A DNA stretch of 64,000 nt from Mollicutes bacterium (GTDB taxonomy: Bacteria > Bacillota_I > Bacilli_A > Izemoplasmatales > Izemoplasmataceae), in contig PWHD01000049.1 in the NCBI GenBank assembly GCA_003555335.1, forward strand, positions 62,001 through 126,000, in the 5' to 3' direction. The position numbers and the translations under genes were made by a program. Positions 26,182 through 35,757 of the stretch are shown here, piece after piece. Positions within the stretch are counted from its first letter, which is position 1, and each line of letters starts with the position of its first letter. The notes beneath the pieces are model-generated. The model did not search any database. It was not told the origin of the DNA and saw only the letters and a program-made list of their open reading frames with translations.

Positions 26182-27468
26182 TTATTTCTTTTCGAGATTG
26201 TCAACGAGGAAATCGATGGTTTTTCTGAAGACGACTTCCTGCTCGACCGCTTGCGGATTCACCTGCGAGCGGACCTGTTCGATATCCATGTTGTGTTGGC
26301 TTGCGATTTCTTCGAACTTGTTGTTGATCTCTTCTTCCGATACGGCGATATCCTCTTCCTTGGAAATCGCATCGATGGTCAGGTTGTAGCGGATTGATTT
26401 TTGGGCGTCATTCATCAGGTTGGCTTCGAATTTCTCCTTGTCCATCCCTGTGAGCTGAAGATAGGTGTCGAAGTCGATGCCGTATTGTTGTGCTTGTTTT
26501 TTCGTGTTGTCCATCATGCGGTTTTTCTCTTCGATGACCATTTCTTCGGGAAGTTCCATCTCGGCATTGTTCGCCGCGGTCTCGACCGCGAAATCGATGG
26601 CTTTGTTCATGTTGGCTTCCTTTTTCTGTTTTTCAAGGTTTTCCCTGGTGTCTTTTTTGAGGGCTTCGACGGTTTCGATGCCTTCTTTATCAAGATCCTT
26701 GACGAACTCGTCGGTGAGTTCGGGGACTTCCTTGATTTTGACTTCGTGGAGTTTCACCTTGAAGGTGGCTTCCTTGCCTTTGAGGTGCTCGGCCTGGTAG
26801 TCTTCGGGGAAGGTGACTTTGATATCCTTCTCTTCGCCGGCTTTCATGCCGGTCATCTGGTCTTCGAAGCCGGGAATGAACTGACCGGAACCGATCTCGA
26901 GTTCGTGGTTTTCGGCTTTGCCGCCTTCGAACGGTTCGCCGTCGACGAATCCTTCGAAATCGAATACGGCGGTATCGCCGGGTTCGACGGTGCCGTCTTC
27001 CTTGACGATGAGTTCGGCGTTCTGTTCGCGAAGTTTGGTGATTTCCGCGATGACTTCTTCTTCGGTGACTTCGTCGCTCGGTGCTTCGAATTCGATCCCC
27101 TTGTATTCGCCGAGTTTGACGTCGGGTTTGACAGCGACGGTCGCGGTGTAGGAGAAAGGTTCACCTTTTTTCACTTTGGTGATGTCGAGGTCGATTTTCG
27201 GTTGGGCGACAACCTGCAGGTTGTTTTCCATGACCGCTTCGGAATAGGTTTCCTGGATCACGTGGTTGAGCGCATCCTCATAAAGCGATTCGACGCCTTT
27301 GTGTTTCTCATAGACGTCACGGGTGACTTTTCCTTTTCTGAAACCCTTGATTTCAACGTCGTCCTTGATTTTATCGAATGCGAGGTCGAGTGCTTTTTCG
27401 AGTTGTTCGGCCGACACCTCGATGTCGATCTGAACACGGGAGTTCGATAGTTCTTTTACTTTTGCCAT
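26182..27468 (-). CDS. tig: Trigger factor, ribosome-bound chaperone and peptidyl-prolyl isomerase
   Basis: A 428-residue trigger factor: the N-terminal ribosome-binding domain contains the signature GFRKGKVTRDV, the FKBP-like domain reads GDTAVFDFEGFVDGEPFEGG with PGFEDQMTGMKAGEEK, and the C-terminal helical chaperone domain follows. It binds nascent chains at the exit tunnel. ATG 27468 follows AGGAGGT. It has its own promoter and terminator. Confidence 0.96.
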   Translation of the reverse strand: MAKVKELSNSRVQIDIEVSAEQLEKALDLAFDKIKDDVEIKGFRKGKVTRDVYEKHKGVESLYEDALNHVIQETYSEAVMENNLQVVAQPKIDLDITKVKKGEPFSYTATVAVKPDVKLGEYKGIEFEAPSDEVTEEEVIAEITKLREQNAELIVKEDGTVEPGDTAVFDFEGFVDGEPFEGGKAENHELEIGSGQFIPGFEDQMTGMKAGEEKDIKVTFPEDYQAEHLKGKEATFKVKLHEVKIKEVPELTDEFVKDLDKEGIETVEALKKDTRENLEKQKKEANMNKAIDFAVETAANNAEMELPEEMVIEEKNRMMDNTKKQAQQYGIDFDTYLQLTGMDKEKFEANLMNDAQKSIRYNLTIDAISKEEDIAVSEEEINNKFEEIASQHNMDIEQVRSQVNPQAVEQEVVFRKTIDFLVDNLEKK

Positions 27469-27501
27469 AAATTTGTTACCTCCTAGAATTAATCCTTGTT
27501 A

Positions 27502-27529
27502 ATTATAACATAATGATGTTTTTTGTAAA
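27502..27529 (-). promoter_or_regulatory. SigA promoter of tig
   Basis: TTTACA (27524-27529), 16 nt, TATAAT (27502-27507) with TGT before it, on the minus strand. Confidence 0.65.
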
Positions 27530-27557
27530 CTATAATGCTGAGAAAGCATGGTGCGTC

Positions 27558-28046
27558 TCAGAGGCTGTGGATAAGGCCCATGAGTTCACGTTTGTGGATG
27601 TTGGGTGTGTAGGGATCCGGCTGGGAGGATTCGTAGTCTGCGAAGATACGAAGCGCTTCATCAAGCGGTTTGAAAACAACCTCGAGCCCCCACTCCACTT
27701 CTTCTTTTGTGAGGACGGGGCGTTTTTGCCCGCCTGAGATCTCGCAGTGGAAAAAGTGATGATGCCAGATTGAATCGGTGAAGTATTCTTTGAGTATCAG
27801 CGTCTCGCTGGCCTTGGTGACGGCATAGCCTGTTTCCTCTAGGACTTCCCTTTTCACCGCCGTCTGGGGTGTCTCGTCTTTTTCGACACCGCCGCCCGGC
27901 AGGGTGTAGCGGTCCTTGTTTCTCAGATAGAGCATGCACAGTTTTCCGTCCTTGAAGAAGACGGCGCGGGCACCGATACGTGGTTCAAGATGCGCCACGT
28001 CCTTTTTGTCGATATTGTCCTCGATGGTCTCGATGATCATGGTCAT
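27558..28046 (-). CDS. Nudix hydrolase
   Basis: A 162-residue protein with a perfect Nudix box: GGVEKDE, seven residues, then REVLEETGY. Nudix enzymes split nucleoside diphosphate derivatives; the substrate cannot be told from sequence. The start ATG overlaps the RNase J stop (ATGA), so the two are translationally coupled, which could link it to RNA turnover, though that is inference. The ribosome binding site is weak, consistent with coupling. The tig promoter lies just beyond its 3' end. Confidence 0.88.
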   Translation of the reverse strand: MTMIIETIEDNIDKKDVAHLEPRIGARAVFFKDGKLCMLYLRNKDRYTLPGGGVEKDETPQTAVKREVLEETGYAVTKASETLILKEYFTDSIWHHHFFHCEISGGQKRPVLTKEEVEWGLEVVFKPLDEALRIFADYESSQPDPYTPNIHKRELMGLIHSL

Positions 28047-29722
28047 GGCTTCTTGGGCACATCGATGAGGACGGGGATGACGATCGGGCGTCTCGAGGTG
28101 GTCTTGAACAGATGTTTCGAGACGTTTTCCCTGAGTTTTTCCTTGAATAGGCGCCAGTCGACATACTTTCGTTTGAATATCTCATCGGCGGTCTCCTTGG
28201 TGATGGTGGCGACTTCCTCGATGAGTTTTTCGTTTTCCTTCATATAGACAAACCCGCGTGAGATGATTTCCGGTTCCGCGGCCATCTGTTTTTTCTTGGC
28301 GTTGATGTGGCCGATGATGAGCAGAACGCCGTCCTGCGAAAGGATTTCGCGGTCCTTGAGCACGACTTCGCTCAGATCGCCTTCCAAGATGCCGTCGACC
28401 AAAACGTCGCCACTGCTTTTGGAGTGGGTGATGGGGAGGGCGTTGCCGTTTTTGAAACGGAGCACCTCGCCGTTTTCCATGATCTTGATTTTGTCATCCT
28501 CGTAGCCGAGCTGATTGGCGATCTGTTTCATCGCATAGATATGGCGGTACTCGCCGATCACCGGGATGAAGTATTTTGGCTTTAGGAAGTTGGTGAGCAG
28601 TTTGACGTCCTCGCTGTTGGCATGGGCCGAAGGCAGGATGTCCTTGCTGATTTTCACGATGTTGATGTCGTGGCGATAAAGGATATCGAGCGTGCTCGCG
28701 GCGATTTTTTCGGTTCCAGGGACCGGCGGGGTCATCATGATGATGTCGTCGCTGTCATTGAGATGGATCAGACGGTCGACTTTCTTCACCATGCGCTGCA
28801 ACATGTGAAACGGTTCATGGCGTTCTCCGGTCACAAGCACCATGGTGTCAGGAAGCAGATTCTTGTTTTTCTCATCGATGAATTTGAGGGTTCTCAGTTT
28901 TTCCTTCGGTATCCTGAGGACCCCGAGATTGATGGCGATATCGACCATGCGCTGGGCTTTTCTGCCGATGATGGCGATGTCGCGGTCGTATTTCAGCGCC
29001 ACGTTGATCACTTTCTGGATGCGGTAGATGTCCGTTGAAAAACATGTTGCGACGATACGGCTCTTGGCTTTTCTGAACGTTTGGTTCAAAACATGGTCCA
29101 GTTGTCGTCCCGAGCGGTTGGAAAGAGCCTCTTCCGCGCCGAGCGAATCACTTAGAAGTGCGAGGACATTCTTGTTGGCGATGGTGGCGAGGCGCTCGAA
29201 GGATGTGCGGTAAGGCGCTTCGACGTTTTGGTCGAAGGTGTAATCGGGACTGTAGACGATCACACCGTCTTCGGTGTTGAACGCCATTCCGACCGATTCG
29301 GGGATGGAATGGGTGGTCTGATAGAAAGAGACGTCGACATTCTTGAAATTGAGGACGGTGTTCTTGTCGATTTTCTTCAGTTGATAGTCCTTTGGGTTCA
29401 TGCTTTGTTCCTTGAGCGAGTCCTCAAGCAGCGCCAGGGTGAAATAGGTCGCGTAGATTGGGACCTTGATTTCTTTTAATAGTTTGGGGATCGCCCCAAT
29501 GTGGTCTTCATGGCCATGTGACAGGAAGACTCCCTTGATGCGGCTCTGGTTTTCTTTAAGATAGGTGAAGTCCGGCAGGATTGCGTCGACGCCGTAGAGT
29601 TCATCCGTCGGATATTTGAGTCCGGCGTCCAGCACGTAGATGGCGTTGTCGATATCAAGGCAATACATGTTCTTGCCGTCTTCACCGAGACCGCCAAGGG
29701 CGAAAAAGTCTATTTGGCTCAC
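28043..29722 (-). CDS. rnj: Ribonuclease J
   Basis: Beta-lactamase/beta-CASP exo- and endoribonuclease of 559 residues. The metal site SHGHEDHIGAIP is near residue 75; the beta-CASP and C-terminal domains follow at family length. It performs mRNA decay and maturation in Bacillota. The start is GTG at 29722 with AGGAGGTG five nt upstream. Only one RNase J is visible here; whether it is J1 or J2 cannot be decided. Its promoter is divergent from recU. Confidence 0.94.
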   Translation of the reverse strand: MSQIDFFALGGLGEDGKNMYCLDIDNAIYVLDAGLKYPTDELYGVDAILPDFTYLKENQSRIKGVFLSHGHEDHIGAIPKLLKEIKVPIYATYFTLALLEDSLKEQSMNPKDYQLKKIDKNTVLNFKNVDVSFYQTTHSIPESVGMAFNTEDGVIVYSPDYTFDQNVEAPYRTSFERLATIANKNVLALLSDSLGAEEALSNRSGRQLDHVLNQTFRKAKSRIVATCFSTDIYRIQKVINVALKYDRDIAIIGRKAQRMVDIAINLGVLRIPKEKLRTLKFIDEKNKNLLPDTMVLVTGERHEPFHMLQRMVKKVDRLIHLNDSDDIIMMTPPVPGTEKIAASTLDILYRHDINIVKISKDILPSAHANSEDVKLLTNFLKPKYFIPVIGEYRHIYAMKQIANQLGYEDDKIKIMENGEVLRFKNGNALPITHSKSSGDVLVDGILEGDLSEVVLKDREILSQDGVLLIIGHINAKKKQMAAEPEIISRGFVYMKENEKLIEEVATITKETADEIFKRKYVDWRLFKEKLRENVSKHLFKTTSRRPIVIPVLIDVPKKP

Positions 29723-29753
29723 GATGACACCTCCTTTAATTCATATCTACGAT

Positions 29754-29782
29754 ATTATAACACACATCAGTCTCTTAAGGCA
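29754..29782 (-). promoter_or_regulatory. Extended -10 promoter of the RNase J gene
   Basis: TGTTATAAT on the minus strand (-10 at 29754-29759) with a weak -35 17 nt away. Confidence 0.5.
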
Positions 29783-29834
29783 GTGATAGGGCAAAACTTT
29801 TCGCTATTTTTCAACCCCGCCCACTTGGTTTCTA

Positions 29835-29843
29835 TGATACAAT
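29835..29843 (+). promoter_or_regulatory. Extended -10 promoter of recU
   Basis: TGATACAAT ends 18 nt before the recU start and is the same nonamer seen before ansA. No convincing -35. Confidence 0.4.
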
Positions 29844-29861
29844 AAGATAAAGGTGATAGCG

Positions 29862-30449
29862 ATGATCAACTACCCCACAATGAAGAAAAAACCAAAAAGA
29901 AAAAAGGTTGACGTGAAGAACCGCGGCATGCGATTCGAAAAGCTGATCGATGAAGCGAATGCCTTCTATCTGGCGAACGACAGAGCCGTCATCCACAAGA
30001 AACCCACGCCGGTGCAGACGGTCAATGTCGATTATCCCTCCAGAAGCAAAGCCAGAATCACCGAAGCCTACTACAAGACCCCTTCGACCACGGATTACAA
30101 TGGCATCTACAAGGGCATCCATGTCGATTTCGATGTCAAGGAGACCCGTTCGAAGACCGCGTTTCCGATAAGAAACATCCACCCGCACCAGATCGATCAT
30201 CTCGGGAAGGTCAATGCCCACGGCGGCGTCGCTTTTTTGCTCATCTATGTGCATGCGCATGACGTCACCTATCTTCTGCCCTACGAGCATCTATCTTATT
30301 TTCTGCGCCGCGCGGAAAACGGGCGCAAATCCATCACCCTGGATGAACTCGCTGAAAACAGTTATCCCATCAATGAAGGCTATAGACCCCGTATCGACTA
30401 TCTGAAGGCCCTTGATATCCATATAAAAAAAGACGCGTCCGCGCTTTAG
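29862..30449 (+). CDS. recU: Holliday junction resolvase RecU
   Basis: RecU cuts four-way junctions processed by RuvAB and replaces RuvC in Bacillota. The 195 residues contain NRGMRFEKLIDEAN, the PSRSKARITEAYY and STTDYNGIYKGIHVDFD segments with catalytic acidic residues, and the family C-terminus. ATG 29862 follows AGGTGA by 5 nt; an upstream GTG in frame is less likely. Single-gene unit convergent with glgC. Confidence 0.95.
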   Translation: MINYPTMKKKPKRKKVDVKNRGMRFEKLIDEANAFYLANDRAVIHKKPTPVQTVNVDYPSRSKARITEAYYKTPSTTDYNGIYKGIHVDFDVKETRSKTAFPIRNIHPHQIDHLGKVNAHGGVAFLLIYVHAHDVTYLLPYEHLSYFLRRAENGRKSITLDELAENSYPINEGYRPRIDYLKALDIHIKKDASAL

Positions 30450-30466
30450 CGGAGGCGTCTTTTATT
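30426..30466. terminator. Bidirectional terminator between recU and glgC
   Basis: AAAAGACGCGTCCGC pairs with GCGGAGGCGTCTTTT (one mismatch) around a 6-nt loop, with A and T runs; it overlaps both gene ends. Confidence 0.85.
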
Positions 30467-31685
30467 TGAGGGTCGAACCGCTTTCGATGATGGTGGCGGT
30501 GATGGAGGCGCCTGGGAAAATACGGCAGTTTCGCCTGATCGTGGTGCCGTCTGGGACCGCGACATTCCTGCCGATGACGTTGATACCGCTTGCGAGCAGG
30601 TCGGGTCTTTCCTTGTTCGGGGTGTAATCCCCGCCCGAGCCCACGGTGGCATTGAACCCGATGGTGACGTTTTTGTCGATGATGCAGTTTTCGACCGTGG
30701 CGTTGGGGAGTATCTCACAGTCGTTCATGATGACGCTGTTTTTGACGACGGCCCCCGGATGGATGATGACGCCGGGTGAGATCACGCTGCGGTGGACCTC
30801 GCCGGCGACGATCGAACCGTTGGAGATCAGACCCTGTCGGACGACGGCCTTGCTGCCGAACTTGGCCGCGGGCATCTGTTCGCTGCGGGTGAAGACCCGC
30901 CACTCGCCGTCATACATGTCGAGCGGCACTTTGTCGACCGTCGAAGTGAGTTCTAGATTGGCCTCCAGATAGGAATCATAGGTGCCCACATCTTTCCAGT
31001 AACCACCGAAGGTATGGCTGTAGACCTCGCGGCCGATCAGATAGGGGATGATATGCTTGCCGAAGTCGAGGTTGTCCGCCTTGACGGTCTGAAGCGCTTC
31101 GATGAGTGTATCGGTGTTGAACACATAGATGCCCATCGATGCGAGGTTGCTGTCGGTCTTTTCCGGTTTCTCCTGGAAATCGAACACCTTGTCGTCGCTG
31201 TCGGTGCGCATGATGCCGAAGCGGTGTGTCTCCTCCATCGGCACTTCCTTGACCGCGATGGTGAGTTCAGCGTTTTTTTCCTTGTGTTGCGCGATCATCT
31301 TGCGGTAATCCATCTTGTAGACATGGTCACCCGAAAGGATAAGGACGTACTTCGCTTTGCTGCGCTTGATATAGTCTAGATTCTGCAGCACGCTGTCAGC
31401 GGTGCCTGCGTACCACTTCTCATAAGGCTGCAGAAGCGAAAGAGACGTGTCGCGCCGGTCCAGGTCCCATGGTTTGCCCACGCCGAGATGTTCATTGAGC
31501 GATAGGGGCAGATATTGTGTCAGGATTCCGATGTGGTAGATGCCCGAGTTGCTGCAGTTGCTCAGTGTGAAATCGATGATACGGTATTTGCCGGCGAATG
31601 GTACGGCCGGTTTGACGCGGTTCTCACTCAGGATGTCGAGCCGCGAGCCTCTTCCGCCCGCGAGGATGAGTGCCAGGGTTTTCAT
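30462..31685 (-). CDS. glgC: Glucose-1-phosphate adenylyltransferase
   Basis: Makes ADP-glucose for glycogen. The N-terminus has [13 protein letters not shown] nucleotide binding, followed by [15 protein letters not shown], and a C-terminal left-handed beta-helix of hexapeptide repeats ([18 protein letters not shown]). The 407-residue length is that of GlgC. No GlgD regulatory partner is present. The ATG at 31685 overlaps the glgA stop and has GAGGTGA upstream, so translation is coupled to glgA. Confidence 0.94.
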   Translation of the reverse strand: MKTLALILAGGRGSRLDILSENRVKPAVPFAGKYRIIDFTLSNCSNSGIYHIGILTQYLPLSLNEHLGVGKPWDLDRRDTSLSLLQPYEKWYAGTADSVLQNLDYIKRSKAKYVLILSGDHVYKMDYRKMIAQHKEKNAELTIAVKEVPMEETHRFGIMRTDSDDKVFDFQEKPEKTDSNLASMGIYVFNTDTLIEALQTVKADNLDFGKHIIPYLIGREVYSHTFGGYWKDVGTYDSYLEANLELTSTVDKVPLDMYDGEWRVFTRSEQMPAAKFGSKAVVRQGLISNGSIVAGEVHRSVISPGVIIHPGAVVKNSVIMNDCEILPNATVENCIIDKNVTIGFNATVGSGGDYTPNKERPDLLASGINVIGRNVAVPDGTTIRRNCRIFPGASITATIIESGSTLK

Positions 31686-33103
31686 CATTCATCACCTCTT
31701 ATTTTTTTATAAAGGGAAACATAGGACTTCGCACTTTCTTGCCATGAAAAGTCTTCCTTCATCGCACGTCTTATCAGTCGTCTGAACACTTTCTGATCGT
31801 CATAGACCGCAAGCGCTTCATGAAGCGAACGTTTCAGATCGGTGCTTGAGAAGTTCAGAAAGCCGAAGCCGTTTCCTTCGCCCGTGTACCTGTTGAAAGG
31901 TACGATGGTGTCTTTGAGCCCGCCGGTCTGTCTGACGATGGGAATGGTTCCGTAACAGAGGCTGATCAGTTGCGAAAGGCCGCAGGGTTCATAGCGCGAG
32001 GGCATCAGGAACAAATCGGCGCCCGCATAGATTTGCCGGGCGATCTTGTCGCTGTAGCCGAGATAAAGACCGACGGCGTCCGCATATTTACCGTTCAGGT
32101 GTTCGAAGAAGCTTTCGATGTGGCCCTCGCCACTGCCGAGCACGATCAGCGTGAGCGCCTTGTCCGCGAGCAGGGTTTCGATGAAGGGCTCGAGCAGGGA
32201 AAAGCCCTTCTGGTCCGAAAGACGTGAGACGATGCCGAGCACCGGGCCGTCCGTCTTCGGCAGCTGAAACCTATCAAGAAGGGCCTGTTTGTTGGCGGTC
32301 TTGCCCTTGAGATAGTTGTGGATGCCGTAGTTCACCGCGATGGCCGGGTCGGTTTTCGGATTGAAATCACCATAGTCGATGCCGTTCAGAATGCCTTCGA
32401 AGTGGTCTCTTCTCTCATTGAGAAGGTTCTCCATGCCGTAGCCGAAATAGGCGTATTGAAGTTCCTCTGCGTAGGTCTGGCTGACGGTGGTCAGGTAATC
32501 GGCGGTGACGATGCCCGTCTTCAGGAAGTTGATCAGACCCTCGAACTCGATTGTGCCGCTACTCTTGATTCCGAGATACGGAAGCAGTTCTTTGTCAAAG
32601 CGTCCCTGATAGGCGATATTGTGGATGGTGAAGACAGTCTTCATGTTCGCATGAGCTTTTTCGGATTGCCGGATGAGATGGGGAATCAGACCGGTCTGCC
32701 AGTCGCTCAGATGCAGGATGTCGAAGGTCTTATCCAGACTATCGATCAGCGCAAGCACCGCGTTTGAGAAAAAACCGTAGCGTTCACCGTCGTCGTAATC
32801 TCCGTAGAGGTTCGGGCGATAGCCGAAATAATATTCGTTATCGATGAAATAGACCCTGACCCCGTTGTGGATGAGCGTCTCGAAGCCCGCGTATTCCTTG
32901 CGGTTGCTGACTTTGATGGTCGTGGTCCCAAGCAGCGTGAGTCGGTCGTTGAAATGGTCCTTGGTTACCTGGTGTTTGGGCAGGATGATGCTGACCTCGT
33001 GGCCGAGGTCGGTGAGTGCGTAGGGCAGACTGCCGAGCACATCGGCAAGCCCGCCGGTTTTCGAAAAGGGGGTCGCTTCACTTGCGACGAACAGTATTTT
33101 CAT
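31685..33103 (-). CDS. glgA: Glycogen synthase (ADP-glucose type)
   Basis: Family GT5 enzyme of 472 residues that elongates alpha-1,4-glucan. The N-terminus [22 protein letters not shown] contains the KTGGL ADP-glucose motif; the C-terminal domain has [18 protein letters not shown] 33103 follows GGAGGGA. It forms a two-gene unit with glgC; branching enzyme and phosphorylase are not in the window. Upstream an inverted repeat with AAACCGG/CCGGTTT arms lies at the promoter. Confidence 0.95.
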   Translation of the reverse strand: MKILFVASEATPFSKTGGLADVLGSLPYALTDLGHEVSIILPKHQVTKDHFNDRLTLLGTTTIKVSNRKEYAGFETLIHNGVRVYFIDNEYYFGYRPNLYGDYDDGERYGFFSNAVLALIDSLDKTFDILHLSDWQTGLIPHLIRQSEKAHANMKTVFTIHNIAYQGRFDKELLPYLGIKSSGTIEFEGLINFLKTGIVTADYLTTVSQTYAEELQYAYFGYGMENLLNERRDHFEGILNGIDYGDFNPKTDPAIAVNYGIHNYLKGKTANKQALLDRFQLPKTDGPVLGIVSRLSDQKGFSLLEPFIETLLADKALTLIVLGSGEGHIESFFEHLNGKYADAVGLYLGYSDKIARQIYAGADLFLMPSRYEPCGLSQLISLCYGTIPIVRQTGGLKDTIVPFNRYTGEGNGFGFLNFSSTDLKRSLHEALAVYDDQKVFRRLIRRAMKEDFSWQESAKSYVSLYKKIRGDE

Positions 33104-33119
33104 GGTATCCCTCCATTTC

Positions 33120-33157
33120 CATTATACATGAAACCGGCCCTCAAGTAACCGGTTTAA
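33120..33157 (-). promoter_or_regulatory. glgA promoter with overlapping inverted repeat
   Basis: On the minus strand a TATAAT lies about 17 nt upstream of the glgA start with TTACTT 16 nt before it. AAACCGG and CCGGTTT arms flank the -35 region, a plausible operator; it might also be a second terminator arm from thiT. Confidence 0.4.
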
Positions 33158-33164
33158 AAAGAAA

Positions 33165-33187
33165 ACCCCGAAAATCGGGGTTTTTAG
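33165..33187 (-). terminator. Terminator after thiT
   Basis: AAAACCCCGA pairs perfectly with TCGGGGTTTT around TTT on the minus strand. Confidence 0.8.
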
Positions 33188-33215
33188 TGTCGAGAAAATC
33201 TGGGACGAAAAACTA

Positions 33216-33779
33216 TTATTCGATGCCTTCTTGAAGCTGCTCGCCCATGTATTTGAAGAGGAACCATGAGACGATGCTGATGAGGATGATGGTCGGGACC
33301 ATGTAGGTTCCGTTATAGATCAGTGAGAAGATGACCGGGTGCTGGTCGCCTGAGAACACATGGAACAAAACGACACCCGAGAAAAAATGCATGAAGTATC
33401 TGGCAAAACCGGCCACGAATGCGCCGAGGGCGAAATAGAGTGCGGTTTCGCGGTTGAAGCGGAACACGAGCGCGGCGAGGCCGCCGACACCGTAGGCGAA
33501 GATGTAGTCAAGGAAAATCTCGCCCCAGTGGACATAGACCGGGAAGCCCGCGAGCATCCAGTTGATGAGTCCGAAGACCGCACCGGCGAAGAGCCCGAGT
33601 TTGAGGCCGTGCCGATAGGCCAGGACGACGATGGGAATCAGGGAAAGCGAGATGCTTCCGCCTTGTGGTTGTCTCGGCATGAACATGAACGCAATCTCTA
33701 TGATTGTCGCAAGCGCGATGAGGATCGCGATTTCTGTGAGTTGTCTTGTGGTAAGCAGGGTTTTTCTGTTTTCTGCCAT
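33216..33779 (-). CDS. thiT: ThiT, substrate-binding S component of the ECF thiamine transporter
   Basis: A 187-residue membrane protein with six hydrophobic segments and the motif GGSISLSLIPI typical of ThiT/YuaJ. It captures thiamine and works with a shared ECF energising module (EcfAA'T) that is not in this window. The assignment is strongly backed by the TPP riboswitch directly upstream. ATG 33779 follows AAGGAG. Confidence 0.94.
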   Translation of the reverse strand: MAENRKTLLTTRQLTEIAILIALATIIEIAFMFMPRQPQGGSISLSLIPIVVLAYRHGLKLGLFAGAVFGLINWMLAGFPVYVHWGEIFLDYIFAYGVGGLAALVFRFNRETALYFALGAFVAGFARYFMHFFSGVVLFHVFSGDQHPVIFSLIYNGTYMVPTIILISIVSWFLFKYMGEQLQEGIE

Positions 33780-33810
33780 GTTGATCGCTCCTTATGATTT
33801 TGTTTTGGGA

Positions 33811-33841
33811 ATAAAAAAAGTTCTGTCCCGCAGGACAAAAC
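33811..33841 (-). terminator. Expression-platform terminator of the TPP riboswitch
   Basis: GTTTTGTCC pairs with GGACAGAAC around TGCG, followed by seven T on the minus strand, ending just before the thiT ribosome binding site. Confidence 0.85.
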
Positions 33842-33852
33842 TCAAAAAATGA

Positions 33853-33940
33853 ATTTTTCCTACGCTGGCATTACCCAGATCAGGTAAGGTTTCATTCTAG
33901 TCTCAAGAATGTCTCAGCCCAGTACTCTGGGCTCCCCAAA
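33853..33940 (-). ncRNA. TPP (THI box) riboswitch
   Basis: The minus strand contains GGGGAGCCC, GGGCTGAGA, and the conserved segment ACCTGATCTGGGTAATGCC followed by AGCGTAGGAAA, which are the TPP aptamer signatures. High TPP would favour the downstream terminator and switch thiT off. Confidence 0.96.
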
Positions 33941-33956
33941 TTTCATCGACATCATT

Positions 33957-33984
33957 AGTATAACACAGAAATCACAAGTGGCAA
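33957..33984 (-). promoter_or_regulatory. SigA promoter of the thiT transcript
   Basis: TTGCCA (33979-33984), 16 nt, TATACT (33957-33962) on the minus strand, about 15 nt upstream of the riboswitch. Confidence 0.65.
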
Positions 33985-33996
33985 GGAAAACACGGT

Positions 33997-34350
33997 TCAA
34001 TTTAGGAAAGTCTGGAACTCGAGGGTGTGGCCGTCGTAATCCTTGCAGTAGAAATGGTAGATCTTGAACTCGTCATTCAGTTTCGGGCGGGTGGTTTCTT
34101 TGGCGCGGGTCTTCAGTTTCTCATACATCCGCTCGACTTCGATCTTTCTTTCATAGACGAACGTGATGCAGGTCGAATCGGCGTGGTGCTTGGGATGGTG
34201 GGTGCAAAAACCGATCTTTCCGTGGCCGTTCATGTCATAGATCAGGCATTTGCCCTGGTCCTTGTGGAGTTTGAGATCGAGCACATCGCCATAGAATTTC
34301 TTCACATTCTCAAGATCATATGTCCGGTAGAAATGAATCGCATCAATCAT
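33997..34350 (-). CDS. VOC (glyoxalase/dioxygenase superfamily) protein
   Basis: A 117-residue single VOC domain pair: MIDAIHFYRTYDLENVKKFYGDVLDL at the start and a C-terminal half ending YDGHTLEFQTF, whose Glu resembles a metal ligand. Members include glyoxalases, fosfomycin-type resistance enzymes and dioxygenases; nothing selects one here. GAGGTGA precedes ATG 34350. Probably a single-gene unit with an extended -10 (TGATATAAT) right upstream. Confidence 0.8.
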   Translation of the reverse strand: MIDAIHFYRTYDLENVKKFYGDVLDLKLHKDQGKCLIYDMNGHGKIGFCTHHPKHHADSTCITFVYERKIEVERMYEKLKTRAKETTRPKLNDEFKIYHFYCKDYDGHTLEFQTFLN

Positions 34351-34377
34351 TCTATCACCTCTTTATTCCATTATATC

Positions 34378-34406
34378 AAAAAGGGGACCGCTTTTGGCGG
34401 TCGCCC
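34378..34406 (-). terminator. Terminator after the pyrimidine phosphorylase gene
   Basis: GGGCGACCGCC / GCGGTCCCC stem with a short loop and five T on the minus strand, between the phosphorylase and VOC genes. Confidence 0.75.
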
Positions 34407-34411
34407 TTCAA

Positions 34412-35704
34412 TTAATCGATAATTTCTAGAATCAGGGGTTTCTTGTCGATCTTCTCACTGGTGATCTCGAACGCGTTCGAGACCGTTCTTATCTCATCGG
34501 TGATGTCTTCTTTGTTGGTGTAGATATAGGCGAGCACGTCGTCTTTTTTCACTTCGTCGCCGGTCTTCTTGTCGAGGACGATGCCGACATCGGTATCGAT
34601 GGTGTCGTCTTTGGTGCTTCTACCGGCGCCAAGGCGCATGGCCGCAAGACCAATGTCAAGTGCATTCAGGCTCTTCACATAGCCGTCTTTGTCGCTTTTG
34701 ACGGCGACGATGCCGTTGGTCTTGATATACGCGTTCAGATCCGGGTAGCTGCCCCCTTGCGCATCGACAAGCTGTTTGAATTTGTCAATGGCCTCCAGAG
34801 AGGATATTTTTTTCTCAATCATCTTGCGCGCTTGTTTGAGGTCTTCGGTGATGCCCGCATGATAGACGAGGTAGCTGCCGATTTCGACACAGAGTCTGTG
34901 CAGGTCCTCAGGACCGTTGCCCTGCAGGGTGTGGATCGCTTCTAAGACTTCGAGTTTGTTGCCGACCGCATGGCCCAGCGGTTCGCTCATGTCGGTGATG
35001 AACGCAATCACTTTCTTGTTGAAGTTCTGACCGATCTTGACCATGAGACGGGAGAGTTCACGGGCCTCGTCCAGCGTCTTCATGAAGGCGCCTTCGCCGA
35101 TCTTGACATCGAGCACGATCACATCGGCGCCGCTGGCGAGTTTCTTGGACATGATGGAACTCGCGATCAGCGGGATGCTCGGAACCGTGGCGGTCACATC
35201 GCGAAGCGCATAGAGTTCCTTGTCCGCAGGTGCCAGGGAGGCGGTCTGACCCGCCACCGCAATGTTGATATGGTTCACCTGAGCGATGAACTCCTTGGTC
35301 GCAAGCGAAATGTTGAAGCCTTCGATGCTTTCAAGCTTATCGAGGGTTCCGCCGGTATGACCGAGACCACGACCGCTGAGTTTGGCGAATTTCGCACCAC
35401 ACGAGGCCACGAGGGGACCTAGGACGAGCGTGGTTTTGTCGCCGACGCCGCCGGTTGAGTGCTTGTCGACCTTGATACCTTCGATCGACCCCAAGTCGAT
35501 GGTTTCACCGCTGTTGAGTACCGCTTCGGTCAGATGAGTGGCTTCATCATCGTCCATGCCGTTGAAGTAGATGGCCATCATCAGGCTACTCGCCTGGTAA
35601 TCGGGAATCCTTCCTTCGGTGTAGCCCTGGATGAAGAAATCGATCTCTTCTTTCGTCAGGGGTTGGTTGTCGCGTTTCTTTTCAATAATGTCTACCATTC
35701 GCAT
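34412..35704 (-). CDS. pdp: Pyrimidine-nucleoside phosphorylase
   Basis: Splits uridine and thymidine-type nucleosides into base and (deoxy)ribose-1-phosphate. The signature SGRGLGHTGGTLDKLESI and the phosphate-binding KHSTGGVGD are clear; 430 residues with N-terminal helical, central and C-terminal alpha/beta domains. The ATG at 35704 has GGAGTG six nt upstream; an upstream in-frame GTG lies on the ribosome binding site itself. It follows plsC and complements deoD-deoC elsewhere in the window. Confidence 0.95.
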   Translation of the reverse strand: MRMVDIIEKKRDNQPLTKEEIDFFIQGYTEGRIPDYQASSLMMAIYFNGMDDDEATHLTEAVLNSGETIDLGSIEGIKVDKHSTGGVGDKTTLVLGPLVASCGAKFAKLSGRGLGHTGGTLDKLESIEGFNISLATKEFIAQVNHINIAVAGQTASLAPADKELYALRDVTATVPSIPLIASSIMSKKLASGADVIVLDVKIGEGAFMKTLDEARELSRLMVKIGQNFNKKVIAFITDMSEPLGHAVGNKLEVLEAIHTLQGNGPEDLHRLCVEIGSYLVYHAGITEDLKQARKMIEKKISSLEAIDKFKQLVDAQGGSYPDLNAYIKTNGIVAVKSDKDGYVKSLNALDIGLAAMRLGAGRSTKDDTIDTDVGIVLDKKTGDEVKKDDVLAYIYTNKEDITDEIRTVSNAFEITSEKIDKKPLILEIID

Positions 35705-35757
35705 ATTGCTCACTCCTTTGAATTCACTCTCTATGATACCACAATCCTAAGACGTCC

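Noticed and set aside
26401..27450. A 349-codon open frame on the plus strand opposite trigger factor
   Set aside because: It lies entirely antisense to tig, has a Phe/Gly/Asp-rich low-complexity translation and no ribosome binding site; it reflects codon bias of the real gene.
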